Notes under the pieces: model-generated | What the model was told of the DNA's origin: nothing | What the model saw: the letters and a program-made list of their open reading frames with translations, nothing else | Databases searched by the model: none | Shown here: positions 1 through 8,765 of the stretch, in pieces | How the letters are laid out: each line of letters begins with the position of its first letter | Numbering within the stretch: the stretch's first letter is position 1 | Program-made: the position numbers and the translations under genes | Assembly: GCA_015231915.1 (NCBI GenBank) | Contig: JADGAR010000023.1 | Coordinates: 1 to 55,615, forward strand | From: Magnetococcales bacterium | GTDB taxonomy: Bacteria; Pseudomonadota; Magnetococcia; Magnetococcales; Magnetaquicoccaceae | Direction: 5' to 3' | Length of the DNA stretch: 55,615 bases

Positions 1-2959
1 TGACCACGTCCACCTCGGTCAAGAGGGAGTTGTGCGTCAGGCCGAGGATGAGCAGGGCGGTCAAAAGAAACAGCAGGCGTTCCCGGCGTTCTCCCCGCAG
101 GTGGACCGGAATGGCCAGCAGGAACAAAAGCAGGGCGGCCAGGCTTTCCGGTTGCAGGCGGGCAGGGCGTCCGTCCGCGTCGTTCCAGTTGGCCAGTTGT
201 GTGCCGAAGCCGACCGGCATGGCGGCGCGGGCGGCGCGGTTGATGGTCGTCAAGGCGGCCTGGCCGGTGATCGTGGCCCCGCTCATGCCGTCCAGCCTGT
301 CCAGGCCCAGCGGGCCATGGTGCAGATTCCGGCCCGTCAGGGAGGCCAGCCACTCTTCGATGCCCCGGATGTAGGACGGGGTCTCCCGGGATTCGACCAG
401 CCGCGCCCCGCGCAGGATGCCTTCGGCGTCCAGGGCGATCAGGAGGTTCAAAGGCCCGGCGAATCCGCGCACGTCCGGGACCACGGGCAGGGTGGCCAGG
501 GTGATGGTGGCGGGTTGGGCGTTGCCCAGTCCCAGGTAGTGGGGAAAGGGGGTTTCCCGGTAGGTGAAGCTGGCGGAGCCGCTGACCTGGCCAAGCAGGC
601 TTTCGTCGAAGGTGGTGCGGGGGCCGGGGGCGGTTTGCCGGGCGACGGCGCCCAGCAGCAGGGCGGTGAGCAGTACCAGCCAGGCGATGGCGGTCACGCT
701 GGTGTTGGCGAAAGAGGGACGCAGGCGGGTCCTGAACGCGGGGTGATGGTGGATCTGCGGCATGGGGAGGAGGGGGACGATGGCCAGCAGGGTGAGTCCT
801 GCCAGGAGCTTGCCGCTCCCGGCGAAGCCGAGCACCGGGATGAGCAGTCCGCCGGCCAGCACACCGCCGAGGGCGCCGCCCAGGTGGTCTGCGGCCTCGG
901 CCAGTCCGCCGGATTGGAGGGGCGAGGGCGTGGCCTGTGCCGCCAGGCGCACGGCCAGGGGAAAGCCGCTCCCGGCTGCCACGCCGGTCAGGGCGGCCAG
1001 GGCGAAGAACAGCCATGCGCCGGTGGCGGGGCTTGCCTGCAGCAGCGGGGTGAAGGAGACGCCGAGCAGGGCCATGGTGGTCAATGCCGCTGCCAGGCGT
1101 GGCGCGGCCCGCCCGGCGGGGGAGGGGAGGCGGGCGCCCAGCGCCAGTCCGGCCATGAAGACCCCGTTGAGCAGGGCCAGTTGGCCGAAGAGATGGCCGA
1201 AGCGGGTTTGAAAGCCGAGCAGGATCATGAGTTGCATGGCCATGGCCACCGCCCCCAGGATCCCCAGGGTGAAGCCGATGCCCAGGCGATCCCGTTGCGC
1301 CCCAGGCGGGGCGAGGGGAAACAGGGCCAGAAAGACCAGCACCGGCGCCAGATAGGGCCAGGGTCCCAGGCGGCGCGCCAGATCGAGGAACTCCCCCATG
1401 CCCGAGGCGGTGAATTTGCCCCACAGGACCATGTTCAGAAAGAACGTGACCGGGTTGAGATCGGTATTGAGGGTGACCTCCTCGTCTTCCAGGCGTTGCA
1501 GGAGTTGGGCGGTGCGGGCCTCCGGCAGCCACTGGGAGAGAAATCCGGCGGGGGGGATCTCCCCTTCCGGTTGGTTGCGTGCGTAGCGTTGCGCGAGGAT
1601 GGCCGGATCCGAGGAGACCGGGCCGTCGGCGGCGGAGGCGCAAAAGGTGTGCTGATCCCCTGGGACCACCATCACGCGCCCGAAGACCGCCTTCAGGGTG
1701 TGGAAGGTGGTGCCGCTGTAACTGCGCACCTCCCGGCCCAGGTAATTGGAGGCAGCCCCGACACGGGTGCACAGGACCCCTTGCGGGGCCATGACCTCGC
1801 GCAGCCGGGTGTAGAATTCCCTGGTGAAGTAACGGTTCGCGCGGGCGCTGAAGGGATCGCCGGCCAGGATCAGCACCAGGTCCGGTGGTTCGGTTTGCTC
1901 CATGCGGTTGACGAAGGCGCGGCCATCGGAAAAATTCAGGCTCAGGCGCGGGTCGTCGAGGGGGAAGGGGAGGTGCGGGCGGATCATGGCAAAGGCCGTT
2001 TGATCCTCTTCCACGGCCACGAGGCGCTCCACGGAGGGGTGGCGCAGGAGCGCGGTCGCCAGTCCGTCCGCGACGCCGCCGAACAGGAGGATCCGGCGCG
2101 GGGTTTCGGCCTGGGAGACGAAGAAGGCCGCCTCCATGGCCATGCGGGTGGAATTGGGAAAGCTGGCGCCGATGCGCCCGTCGGAGATGACGGAGAACTG
2201 TTGCCCGCGTGCGCCCAGGGCGGTGTGGCCGAGGCGGCTTTCCACCGAGGCCACCAGGTGCAATCCGGGGTGGACCGCCTGGAAGCGCAGGCGTTCCATT
2301 TCTTGCTGGAGGTAGGGGCCGATGGGGGTGACGCCCAGGATCAGGCCCGCGGTCAGGGTCATCGACCCGGCAAAGCGGCGACCCGGTGGGGATGCGGCCA
2401 GAATGGCCGCGCCCAGGGCAGCGGCGGTGATTCCCAGGATCGGCCATGCCTGCAGCCGTTCCACCAGGACGAAGACGAACAGCAGCGCCCCGGCGAGGGC
2501 GCCCAGGGCCTCCATGACATAGAGGGTGGTGACCCCCCCGGTGTTGGGTTGATTCTTGCAAGCCATGGGGAAGAGCATGCCCAGGATCCAGCCGGTGGGG
2601 GCGGTCAGCAACAGGGCCGCTGCCAGCAGGTAGCCCAAGGGGATGAACTCTCCGGCGGGGGTCTCCCAGAGGAGGCGGACCAGGCGGATGGCCACGATCT
2701 GCCCGGCCAGGGCCAGGGGCAGGATGGCGGCCAGGGCCGCGATGCGTTCCCCGGCGGGGCGGCGCATGCCCGTCCACGCCCCCAGGCCGATCCAGCCCAG
2801 CCAGCCGCCGTAGAAGGCCCCGATGCTGATTTCGTTGCCGTGGAACGCCACCAGGAATTCGCGCGCCAGCAACGCCTGGGCGATCTGGGAGAAACCTCCC
2901 AGGCAGAAGAAGAGCAGCGGCAGGCGGGAGAGGGGGAGGCCGTTCATGGCAAAGAGCAT
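1..2959 (-). CDS. Membrane spermidine synthase-like protein with C-terminal FMN-binding domain (3' end outside window)
   Basis: The minus strand is open from about 2968 to the left edge, giving at least 986 codons with the C-terminus missing. Seen in order: an N-terminal set of hydrophobic helices; a SpeE-like Rossmann region at about residues 240-440 (LLFGGVADGLAT, an acidic VEED, DPRL, then FTREFYTRLREVM); a second block of helices; an FMN_bind-like domain ending in DGMSGATITG at about residue 890; then hydrophobic helices running off the window. SGAT-x-T is the motif that carries covalent FMN through threonine in NqrC/RnfG/NosR-type domains. Polyamine synthase activity is doubtful, since many membrane SpeE-like proteins are uncharacterised. 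Starts at 2947, 2959 and 2968 are all in frame; 2959 has a weak GGA upstream. It is divergent from the TPR gene at 3006. Confidence 0.75.
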   Translation of the reverse strand, partial: MLFAMNGLPLSRLPLLFFCLGGFSQIAQALLAREFLVAFHGNEISIGAFYGGWLGWIGLGAWTGMRRPAGERIAALAAILPLALAGQIVAIRLVRLLWETPAGEFIPLGYLLAAALLLTAPTGWILGMLFPMACKNQPNTGGVTTLYVMEALGALAGALLFVFVLVERLQAWPILGITAAALGAAILAASPPGRRFAGSMTLTAGLILGVTPIGPYLQQEMERLRFQAVHPGLHLVASVESRLGHTALGARGQQFSVISDGRIGASFPNSTRMAMEAAFFVSQAETPRRILLFGGVADGLATALLRHPSVERLVAVEEDQTAFAMIRPHLPFPLDDPRLSLNFSDGRAFVNRMEQTEPPDLVLILAGDPFSARANRYFTREFYTRLREVMAPQGVLCTRVGAASNYLGREVRSYSGTTFHTLKAVFGRVMVVPGDQHTFCASAADGPVSSDPAILAQRYARNQPEGEIPPAGFLSQWLPEARTAQLLQRLEDEEVTLNTDLNPVTFFLNMVLWGKFTASGMGEFLDLARRLGPWPYLAPVLVFLALFPLAPPGAQRDRLGIGFTLGILGAVAMAMQLMILLGFQTRFGHLFGQLALLNGVFMAGLALGARLPSPAGRAAPRLAAALTTMALLGVSFTPLLQASPATGAWLFFALAALTGVAAGSGFPLAVRLAAQATPSPLQSGGLAEAADHLGGALGGVLAGGLLIPVLGFAGSGKLLAGLTLLAIVPLLPMPQIHHHPAFRTRLRPSFANTSVTAIAWLVLLTALLLGAVARQTAPGPRTTFDESLLGQVSGSASFTYRETPFPHYLGLGNAQPATITLATLPVVPDVRGFAGPLNLLIALDAEGILRGARLVESRETPSYIRGIEEWLASLTGRNLHHGPLGLDRLDGMSGATITGQAALTTINRAARAAMPVGFGTQLANWNDADGRPARLQPESLAALLLFLLAIPVHLRGERRERLLFLLTALLILGLTHNSLLTEVDVV

Positions 2960-3005
2960 AGCGCACATTCCGTGCGGGTGTCATCCCGCGCCAAGGAGAG
3001 GAGGC

Positions 3006-5006
3006 ATGGAGGAGATGCGGGAGTGGATCCGGCGCGGCCTGGAGCATTTGGAGGCAAACCGCCTGGAAGAGGCGGGGGCCGCCTTCGACGCGGCCCTGGC
3101 GGGGGCGCCGGACGAACCGGAACTGCTGGCCCTGGCGGCCCAGGTGGCGCATCGGCGCGGGGAGCACGGGCGGGCGGTGGCGTGGTTCGGACGGGCGCTG
3201 GCGGCCTGCCCGCAGCGGGCCGACTGGCACGCCGGCCTGGGTCAGGCGCTGCGCGCCATGGGACGGAGCGCCCCGGCCCTCGAACGGCTGCGGGAGGCGG
3301 TGCGGCTGGATCCTGCGCATCCCGACCTGCGGCTGAATCTGGGGGTCGCGTTGCAGGAGGCGGGCCGGGTGGAAGAGGCCCTGGAGCACTACCGTGCGGC
3401 CATTGCCCTGGATCCGCGACTGGCTGCGGCCCATTATGACATGGGTGGTGCCTGTCAGGCCCTGGGGCGGTTCCAGGAGGCGGAAGCGGCCTACCGGGAG
3501 ACGATCCGCCTGCTGCCCGATCACTTCCGGGCGCATTATAATCTGGGGATGGTGTTGTCCAACGATGGCCGCGACGAGGAGGGGCGCGCGGCGTTCGGGG
3601 CGGCCTGGCGCATCTCTCCCGGCTATGCCCGTGCCCGCTGGAAGATGCTGCTGGATCTGCCGGTGCTGGTGATGGAGGAGGGGCACATCGCCCCCATGCG
3701 TGCGCGCTGGCGCGACGGGGTGCGGCAACTCCTGGAGACCCCCCTGGTCACGCCGGGGGAGATCCGCGAGGCCTGGGAGGCGGCCTCGGCGGTGAGCCAT
3801 TTTTATCTCAATTATCACGACCGCAACGATATCGAGGAGCAGAAGCTTTATGGACGCCTGTTGACCAGGGTGGCCGCCGCCGCCTTTCCGGCCTGCGCGC
3901 AACCTTTGGCGCGCCGACCTGCGGGGGAAAAACTCCGGGTGGGGTTCGTGTCGTCGTTTCTGTACGGTCATTCGATCTTCAAGACCCATGCGCGCTGGAT
4001 CACCGGCCTGGATGCCCACCGCTGCGTCTTTTACACCGGGACCGTCCAGGATGTTTCTGTGCAGTTCGTTGCGGAGCGGGTGGAGTGGTTTCGGCAATTC
4101 CCCCCGTCGCTGCCTGCGTCGGAGTTGATCGAGGCGATCGTCCGGGCCAGGCTGGATGTGTTGATCTATACCGATCTGGGCATGGATCCGCGCCTGCATC
4201 CCCTCTCCGCCTTGCGTCTGGCCCCGGTGCAGTGCAATGGGGGAGGCCATCCGGTCACCTCCGGGGTGGCTGCCATCGATCTGTTTTTTTCCAGTGCCCT
4301 GATGGAGCCGGAGAACGGGCAGGAGCACTATTCCGAGCGGCTGGTGCGGCTGCCCAATCTGGCGAGCTGCTATCCCCGCCCCAAAACCGCCATGGCCCGC
4401 CTGCCGGAGGGGTGGCAGCCGGGACGGGTCAATTACGTGAATCTGCAAAGCCTGTTCAAGCTGCTGCCGCAACACGACGAGGTCTATCCCCGCATCGCCC
4501 GCGAGGTGCCGGGGAGCCGGTTTTTTTTCATAGAGGTGACCGGGTGCGTCGCGGAACGGTTCCGGGAACGCCTGCAACGGGCCTTCGCCCGCTTCGGCAT
4601 GGATGCCGGGGAGTATTGCCGGCTGCTGCCCCGCATGGGTCAGGATGCCTTTTTCGGTTTGGCGCGGGAGGCCGATGTCATCCTGGACGGCATCGCCTGG
4701 TCCGGCAACAACAGTTCGCTGGAGGCCCTGGCGTTCGATGTCCCGATCGTGACCCTGGCCGGTCGGTTTTTCCGCAGTCGTCACACCCTGGGCATTCTGC
4801 GGCGCATTGGGGTGGAGGAGACCGTGGCGCGGGATCTGGATCATTTTGTCGAGTTGGCGGTGCGACTCGGTCTGGAACGCGGGTTGCGGGACGAGATCTC
4901 CGCGCGGATCGCCAGCCGCAAGGCGTTGCTTTACGAGGACGAGTCGGTGCCCCAGGCGCTCGGGGAGTGTCTCATCAGGCTGGCGAACGGTCTGGAAATC
5001 TGCTAG
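3006..5006 (+). CDS. TPR / SPINDLY-type O-linked N-acetylglucosaminyltransferase family protein (GT41-like)
   Basis: 666 residues. The ATG at 3006 follows a strong purine-rich ribosome site (AGGAGAGGAGG) and is preferred over longer in-frame starts. Residues 1 to about 230 are TPR repeats (for example HYRAAIALDP, HYNLGMVLSNDGR). From about residue 305 the sequence matches the GT41/SPINDLY catalytic region: LRVGFVSSF, LAPVQCNGGGHPVTSG, FFSSALMEPENGQEHYSERLVRLPN, and the C-terminal IAWSGNNSSLEAL followed by VPIVTLAGRFFRSR. In the family this region transfers GlcNAc or another sugar to Ser/Thr of proteins. Bacterial members often have GHPVTSG preceded by WW or WG, whereas here it is preceded by GG. 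The acceptor is unknown; the coiled-coil protein 43 bp downstream and rfbC may be co-transcribed. Confidence 0.85.
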   Translation: MEEMREWIRRGLEHLEANRLEEAGAAFDAALAGAPDEPELLALAAQVAHRRGEHGRAVAWFGRALAACPQRADWHAGLGQALRAMGRSAPALERLREAVRLDPAHPDLRLNLGVALQEAGRVEEALEHYRAAIALDPRLAAAHYDMGGACQALGRFQEAEAAYRETIRLLPDHFRAHYNLGMVLSNDGRDEEGRAAFGAAWRISPGYARARWKMLLDLPVLVMEEGHIAPMRARWRDGVRQLLETPLVTPGEIREAWEAASAVSHFYLNYHDRNDIEEQKLYGRLLTRVAAAAFPACAQPLARRPAGEKLRVGFVSSFLYGHSIFKTHARWITGLDAHRCVFYTGTVQDVSVQFVAERVEWFRQFPPSLPASELIEAIVRARLDVLIYTDLGMDPRLHPLSALRLAPVQCNGGGHPVTSGVAAIDLFFSSALMEPENGQEHYSERLVRLPNLASCYPRPKTAMARLPEGWQPGRVNYVNLQSLFKLLPQHDEVYPRIAREVPGSRFFFIEVTGCVAERFRERLQRAFARFGMDAGEYCRLLPRMGQDAFFGLAREADVILDGIAWSGNNSSLEALAFDVPIVTLAGRFFRSRHTLGILRRIGVEETVARDLDHFVELAVRLGLERGLRDEISARIASRKALLYEDESVPQALGECLIRLANGLEIC

Positions 5007-5049
5007 GGTATGACCATTCCATCAGGAGGTCATTAACGGGAGGGGCGGC

Positions 5050-5628
5050 ATGAGCGGCCTGGCATTCGACACCTTGAAATTCAGCAAACGCCTGCGGGAG
5101 GCTGGCATGCCCGAGCTGCAGGCCGAGGCGCAGGCCGAACTGCTGGCCGAAGCCCTGGCGGATCGTCTGGCCTCCAAGGAGGATCTGGCGAGGCTGGAAA
5201 TGAACATGCGCGTGGAACTGGCAAAGGTGCACGCGGATCTGCAACGCGACATCAAGGCACTGGATCTGGAGATTGCCAATCTGCGCACGGAGATGTCCGC
5301 GATAGACGCCAATCTGCGCAAGGAGATGACCGGGATGGACGCCAATCTGCGCAAGGAGATGACCGGGATGGACGCCAATCTGCGCAAGGAGATGACCGGG
5401 ATGGACGCCAATCTGCGCAAGGATCTCTCCGCGATGGACGCCAATCTGCGCAAGGATCTCTCCGCGATGGACGCCAATCTGCGCAAGGAGATCTCCCTCA
5501 TCGAAGCCAACCTGAAACGGGAGATCGCAGCCTGCAAGGCGGATACCCTCAAATGGACCGCCGGGATGTTCGTGGCCCAGACCACGCTGATCATCGGCGC
5601 CATGTTCGCGATGCTCAAGCTGCATTAG
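5050..5628 (+). CDS. Coiled-coil protein with hendecad repeats and C-terminal membrane helix (DUF1640-like)
   Basis: 192 residues. The ATG at 5050 follows GGGAGGGGC. The N-terminal third (FDTLKFSKRLREAG, then QAEAQAELLAEAL) resembles the start of DUF1640/CCDC90-type proteins. The middle is a long helix built on an 11-residue unit, (M/I)DANLRK(E/D)(M/L/I)(T/S)x, encoded by six tandem 33-bp units. The C-terminus has one hydrophobic stretch (TAGMFVAQTTLIIGAMFAML) suited to anchoring the coil in the inner membrane. The function is not known; family members are coiled-coil membrane proteins. Perfect DNA repeats imply recent copy-number change. It lies between the GT41-like gene and rfbC on the same strand, with an 8-base gap to rfbC. 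Confidence 0.8.
   Translation: MSGLAFDTLKFSKRLREAGMPELQAEAQAELLAEALADRLASKEDLARLEMNMRVELAKVHADLQRDIKALDLEIANLRTEMSAIDANLRKEMTGMDANLRKEMTGMDANLRKEMTGMDANLRKDLSAMDANLRKDLSAMDANLRKEISLIEANLKREIAACKADTLKWTAGMFVAQTTLIIGAMFAMLKLH
5302..5499 (+). repeat. Six tandem 33-bp units inside the coiled-coil gene
   Basis: Units begin at 5302, 5335, 5368, 5401, 5434 and 5467. All share the core GACGCCAATCTGCGCAAGGA and differ mainly in the last nine bases (GAGATGACC, GATCTCTCC or GAGATCTCC). The length is a multiple of three, so gain or loss of units keeps the frame and lengthens the helix by 11 residues. Confidence 0.95.
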
Positions 5629-5635
5629 GCGCCCC

Positions 5636-6202
5636 ATGCAATTCACGCCCACAGAACTTCCGGAAGTCATTCTCGTCGAACCGCGCGTCTTTGGCGACCT
5701 GCGGGGTTTCTTCATGGAAACCTACCACCAGGACCGCTTTCATGCGGCGGGCATCACCGCGACTTTTGTCCAGGACAACCATTCCGGCTCCACGCGGGGG
5801 ACCTTGCGCGGTCTCCACTACCAGCAGCCATACGCCCAGGGCAAGCTGGTGCGGGCGGTGAGCGGATCCATTCTGGACGTGGTGGTGGACATCCGGCGCG
5901 GATCGCCCCGTTTCGGGCGCTGGACCGCCATGGAACTTTCGGCGGACAACCGTCGGCAGTTGTGGGTGCCTGCGGGTTTCGCCCACGGTTTCGTCGTGCT
6001 CTCCGACGCGGCCCAAATCGTCTACAAGGCCACCGATCTCTACCATCCGGAGGCCGAGCATGGGATCATCTGGGACGATCCCGACCTGGCCATCGACTGG
6101 GGCGGGGTGACCCGGCCCATCCTCTCCGACAAGGACCGCGCCTTTCCCCGCCTGGCCGACGCCAGGGTCCTGCCGGACTATATCCCGCAAAGCAGCTCAT
6201 AA
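5636..6202 (+). CDS. rfbC: dTDP-4-dehydrorhamnose 3,5-epimerase
   Basis: 188 residues, the usual length for RmlC/RfbC. It makes dTDP-4-keto-L-rhamnose from dTDP-4-keto-6-deoxy-glucose for surface polysaccharide. Visible family signatures are GDLRGFFMETY at 20-30, QDNHSGSTRGTLRGLHYQ with catalytic His61, the cupin strands GSILDVVVDIRRGSP and VPAGFAHGFVVL, and a conserved Tyr130 followed by YHPEAEHGI. No other rfb gene is near, so the rest of the rhamnose pathway must be elsewhere. Its last 25 bp overlap the convergent J-domain gene. Confidence 0.95.
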   Translation: MQFTPTELPEVILVEPRVFGDLRGFFMETYHQDRFHAAGITATFVQDNHSGSTRGTLRGLHYQQPYAQGKLVRAVSGSILDVVVDIRRGSPRFGRWTAMELSADNRRQLWVPAGFAHGFVVLSDAAQIVYKATDLYHPEAEHGIIWDDPDLAIDWGGVTRPILSDKDRAFPRLADARVLPDYIPQSSS

Positions 6203-6735
6203 GCCTCGGTGATGGCGCGGAAGGAGGCCGCTTCCCCGCCCCGATCCGGATGGTGGATTTTCGCCAATTCCCGGTAGCGCTGGCGAATCCCGGAGGCCGT
6301 GGCATCTCCGGCAAGCCCCAGCACGCCCAGGGCCTCCTCGCGGCCCTGGGCGCCGGAAAACCGTTTCCAGAACCACTCCAGCATCACCGCCACCTCCTCC
6401 CGTGTGGTCCCTTCCAGGCGGTCGAGATCCAGATAATACCCGCGCAGCGGATCGACCGGTTCCGGGAGTCGGGCGTCGCACCACGGCAACAGCCGGATGG
6501 AGAGGCAATGGATCGCCACATCGCCACTCCGTTGGGCGCGCAACGCCCCTTGCAGCAGATACAGGTTGTGGAACAATCGGAAATGAATGCGAAAGAGATT
6601 CAATTCGTCTGAGAGATCACAACCGGCAAACGGCACGATCCCCCGGCGTTTCAGGAGTTGCACCAGATCGTATTCCCGCACCCCGTCGGGGTGGTCGCAC
6701 AGGATTTGGTGCAGCAAACCGGGCAGGGCATCCAT
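6178..6735 (-). CDS. DnaJ-related protein with C-terminal J domain
   Basis: 185 residues. The N-terminal part (LLHQILCDHPDGVREYDLVQLL, LFRIHFRLFHNLYLLQ) matches the 'DNA-J related' N-terminal domain found in proteobacterial proteins of this size. The C-terminal 60 residues are a J domain with the HPD signature at about 162-164 (IHHPDRGGEA), so it probably stimulates the ATPase of an Hsp70. There is no zinc-finger or substrate-binding domain as in canonical DnaJ. It is convergent with rfbC and divergent from sixA. Confidence 0.9.
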   Translation of the reverse strand: MDALPGLLHQILCDHPDGVREYDLVQLLKRRGIVPFAGCDLSDELNLFRIHFRLFHNLYLLQGALRAQRSGDVAIHCLSIRLLPWCDARLPEPVDPLRGYYLDLDRLEGTTREEVAVMLEWFWKRFSGAQGREEALGVLGLAGDATASGIRQRYRELAKIHHPDRGGEAASFRAITEAYELLCGI

Positions 6736-6766
6736 GGGAGGTCACCTCGGCAAACGTGGGAAAGAC

Positions 6767-6796
6767 TTGACAGTGCAGGTGCGCGGGTTCTATCGT
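6767..6796 (+). promoter_or_regulatory. Candidate sigma70-like promoter for sixA-M20
   Basis: A perfect -35 TTGACA at 6767-6772 is followed after 18 bases by TATCGT (4 of 6 matches to the -10). The sixA start is about 50 bases downstream of the -10. The weak -10 keeps confidence low. Confidence 0.35.
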
Positions 6797-6845
6797 GACC
6801 CCCATCCCTCCCCTTCCAAACTTTTTACATTAGGCGATAAACGAC

Positions 6846-7388
6846 ATGTCACGTCAATTGATCATCATGCGTCACGCGAAATCGGCCTGGGATACGGATG
6901 CCCTTTCGGACTTCGATCGTCCCCTGGCCAAACGAGGCATGCAGGACGCTCCCCGAATGGGTCAATGGCTGTTGGATAACGACCTGATTCCGGATTTCAT
7001 CGTCTCCTCGCCGGCCCAGCGGGCCAAGGAGACCATTCTGGCGGTTTGCAAGGTGCTGGAGGTCAAGAAGAAGGCGGTGCAATGGGACGGGCGCATCTAT
7101 GGCGCGGGCACCGAGGAACTGCTGGAGGTGCTGAGCGAGGTCCCCAAGGGGACCGGAATCGTCATGATCGTCGGTCACAACCCCGGCCTGGAGATGCTCT
7201 ATTCCTATCTGGTGGAGCACAAACCGTCATCGGCGTCGGCCTTTTCCGAGGAGATGGGGGTCATCAAGACCGCCACCATCGCCCATCTGCGTTTGCCGGA
7301 CGACTGGGGCCATCTGGCGCCGGGATGTGCCACCGTGGTCCGGTTGATCTCCCCCCGCGAATTGGCCGGGGTGTCGGAGGCGGAATGA
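6846..7388 (+). CDS. sixA: SixA-type histidine phosphatase
   Basis: 180 residues. It belongs to the histidine phosphatase (phosphoglycerate mutase-like) superfamily: LIIMRHAKSAWD with the phospho-accepting His10, SDFDRPLAKRG, SSPAQRAKETI, and the second catalytic histidine in IVGHNPGLE. SixA enzymes remove phosphate from HPt histidines (ArcB in E. coli). Two HPt or hybrid kinases lie in this window, but a specific partner cannot be read from sequence. Its stop overlaps the start of the M20 peptidase by four bases (ATGA), so the two are translationally coupled. Confidence 0.9.
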   Translation: MSRQLIIMRHAKSAWDTDALSDFDRPLAKRGMQDAPRMGQWLLDNDLIPDFIVSSPAQRAKETILAVCKVLEVKKKAVQWDGRIYGAGTEELLEVLSEVPKGTGIVMIVGHNPGLEMLYSYLVEHKPSSASAFSEEMGVIKTATIAHLRLPDDWGHLAPGCATVVRLISPRELAGVSEAE

Positions 7389-8752
7389 AGGCCATCCTGG
7401 AGCACCTGAGCGCCGGTCAGGACGGGCGTCTGGCGCAACTGACCGAATTTTTGCGTTTTCCTACCATCTCCTGCGATCCCGGGCAAGGCGGGGCCATGGG
7501 GGAGTGTGCGGCGTGGCTCGCCGGGCTGCTGGCGCGCTCCGGGCTGCACGACGCGCGGGTGCATGCCACCTCCGGCCATCCCATTGTCACCGCTTCCTGG
7601 CGGGGCGCGCCCGGCAGGCCCACCTTGCTGTTGTACGGCCACTACGACGTGCAGCCGGTGGACCCGCTGGAACTTTGGCTCTCGCCGCCGTTCGAACCCG
7701 TCATCCGCAACGAGCGGATCTTTGCCCGGGGCGCCATGGACGACAAGGGACAGGTGTTGATGCATATCCATGCGGTGGCCGCCACGCTGGCGACCCTGGG
7801 GCGGCTGCCGGTGAACGTGGTCTTTCTCATCGAGGGGGAGGAGGAGATCAGCAGCCCCTGCCTGCCGGATTTTCTGCGCGCTCATGGCGAGCTGCTGCAA
7901 GCAGACCTGGCCCTGGTGTCGGACTCCTACATGTGGGACGAGGGGATTCCGGCCATCACCACCAGCCTGCGGGGCCTGGTGGCCCTGGAGGTGACGGTCA
8001 CGGGTCCCGATCGGGACCTCCATTCCGGCACCCATGGCGGCGCGGTGGCCAATCCGGTGGAGATGCTGGCCCGCATGCTGGCCACCCTCAAGGATGCGCA
8101 GGGCAGGATTCTGGTGCCCGGTTTTCTGGACGACGTGTATCAGCCCTCGGAGCGGGAACGTGCCGCCTTGCTGGCGATTCCCTTTGACCGGGAGGCCTAT
8201 TGCCGGCGCATCGGCATCGCCACCGACTGGGGCGAGGCGGATTACGGCTTGCTGGAGCGGTTGTGGTTGCGGCCCACCATCGAGATCAACGGGATGTGGG
8301 GCGGTTATTCCGGGCCGGGGGTCAAGACCGTGCTGCCGTCGCGGGCGCATGCCAAGCTTTCCATGCGGCTGGCCCCGGATCAAACCCCGGACCTGGCCGC
8401 AGACCAGGTGACGCGCCATCTGCATGCCGTCACCCCGCCGGGCGTGACCGTGGAGGTGCGTCGTCTCGCGGGTGGCGGGCTGCCCTGGCGTCTGCCGCCC
8501 GGTCTGTCCGCCCTGGACGCCGCCAAACGGGCGCTGAGCGAGTCGTTCGGCAGGGACCCCCTGCTGGTGGGCGAGGGGGCCTCCATTCCCATCGTGGGGG
8601 ATTTTCAGGCGCTGTTGGGCATTCCGTCCCTGCTGGTGGGCTTTGGCCTGCCGGACAGCGCACCCCACTCTCCCAACGAGAATTTTTATCTTCCCGGTTT
8701 TCACGTGGGCACCGACAGCCTGGTGAGGATGCTGCATTATCTGGCCGAATGA
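7385..8752 (+). CDS. M20 family dipeptidase / metallopeptidase
   Basis: 455 residues. The ATG at 7385 overlaps the sixA stop. M20 features seen: LLLYGHYDVQP with metal ligand His86 and Asp88, GAMDDKGQ with bridging Asp119, the EGEEE catalytic/metal glutamates near residue 154, the dimerisation-domain motif DLHSGTHGG, and a late GASIPIVGDF and HSPNEN with the last histidine ligand. The pattern is that of the dipeptidase (CNDP/PepV-like) subgroup that hydrolyses short peptides with two zinc ions in the cytoplasm. The exact substrate is unknown. Confidence 0.9.
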   Translation: MKAILEHLSAGQDGRLAQLTEFLRFPTISCDPGQGGAMGECAAWLAGLLARSGLHDARVHATSGHPIVTASWRGAPGRPTLLLYGHYDVQPVDPLELWLSPPFEPVIRNERIFARGAMDDKGQVLMHIHAVAATLATLGRLPVNVVFLIEGEEEISSPCLPDFLRAHGELLQADLALVSDSYMWDEGIPAITTSLRGLVALEVTVTGPDRDLHSGTHGGAVANPVEMLARMLATLKDAQGRILVPGFLDDVYQPSERERAALLAIPFDREAYCRRIGIATDWGEADYGLLERLWLRPTIEINGMWGGYSGPGVKTVLPSRAHAKLSMRLAPDQTPDLAADQVTRHLHAVTPPGVTVEVRRLAGGGLPWRLPPGLSALDAAKRALSESFGRDPLLVGEGASIPIVGDFQALLGIPSLLVGFGLPDSAPHSPNENFYLPGFHVGTDSLVRMLHYLAE

Positions 8753-8765
8753 CGGGTCGCTGGTG

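Noticed and set aside
32-3439. Long plus-strand open frame of over 1100 codons
   Set aside because: Its product is Gln/Gly/His/Arg-rich without domains, and it is antisense to the SpeE-like membrane gene and then overlaps the real TPR gene in another frame.
5302-5499. Tandem 33-bp repeats as a CRISPR array
   Set aside because: The units abut without spacers and stay in frame inside a coding sequence.
7205-8737. Minus-strand 510-codon frame opposite the M20 peptidase
   Set aside because: It is a His/Gln-rich antisense shadow; the plus strand has all M20 metal-site motifs.
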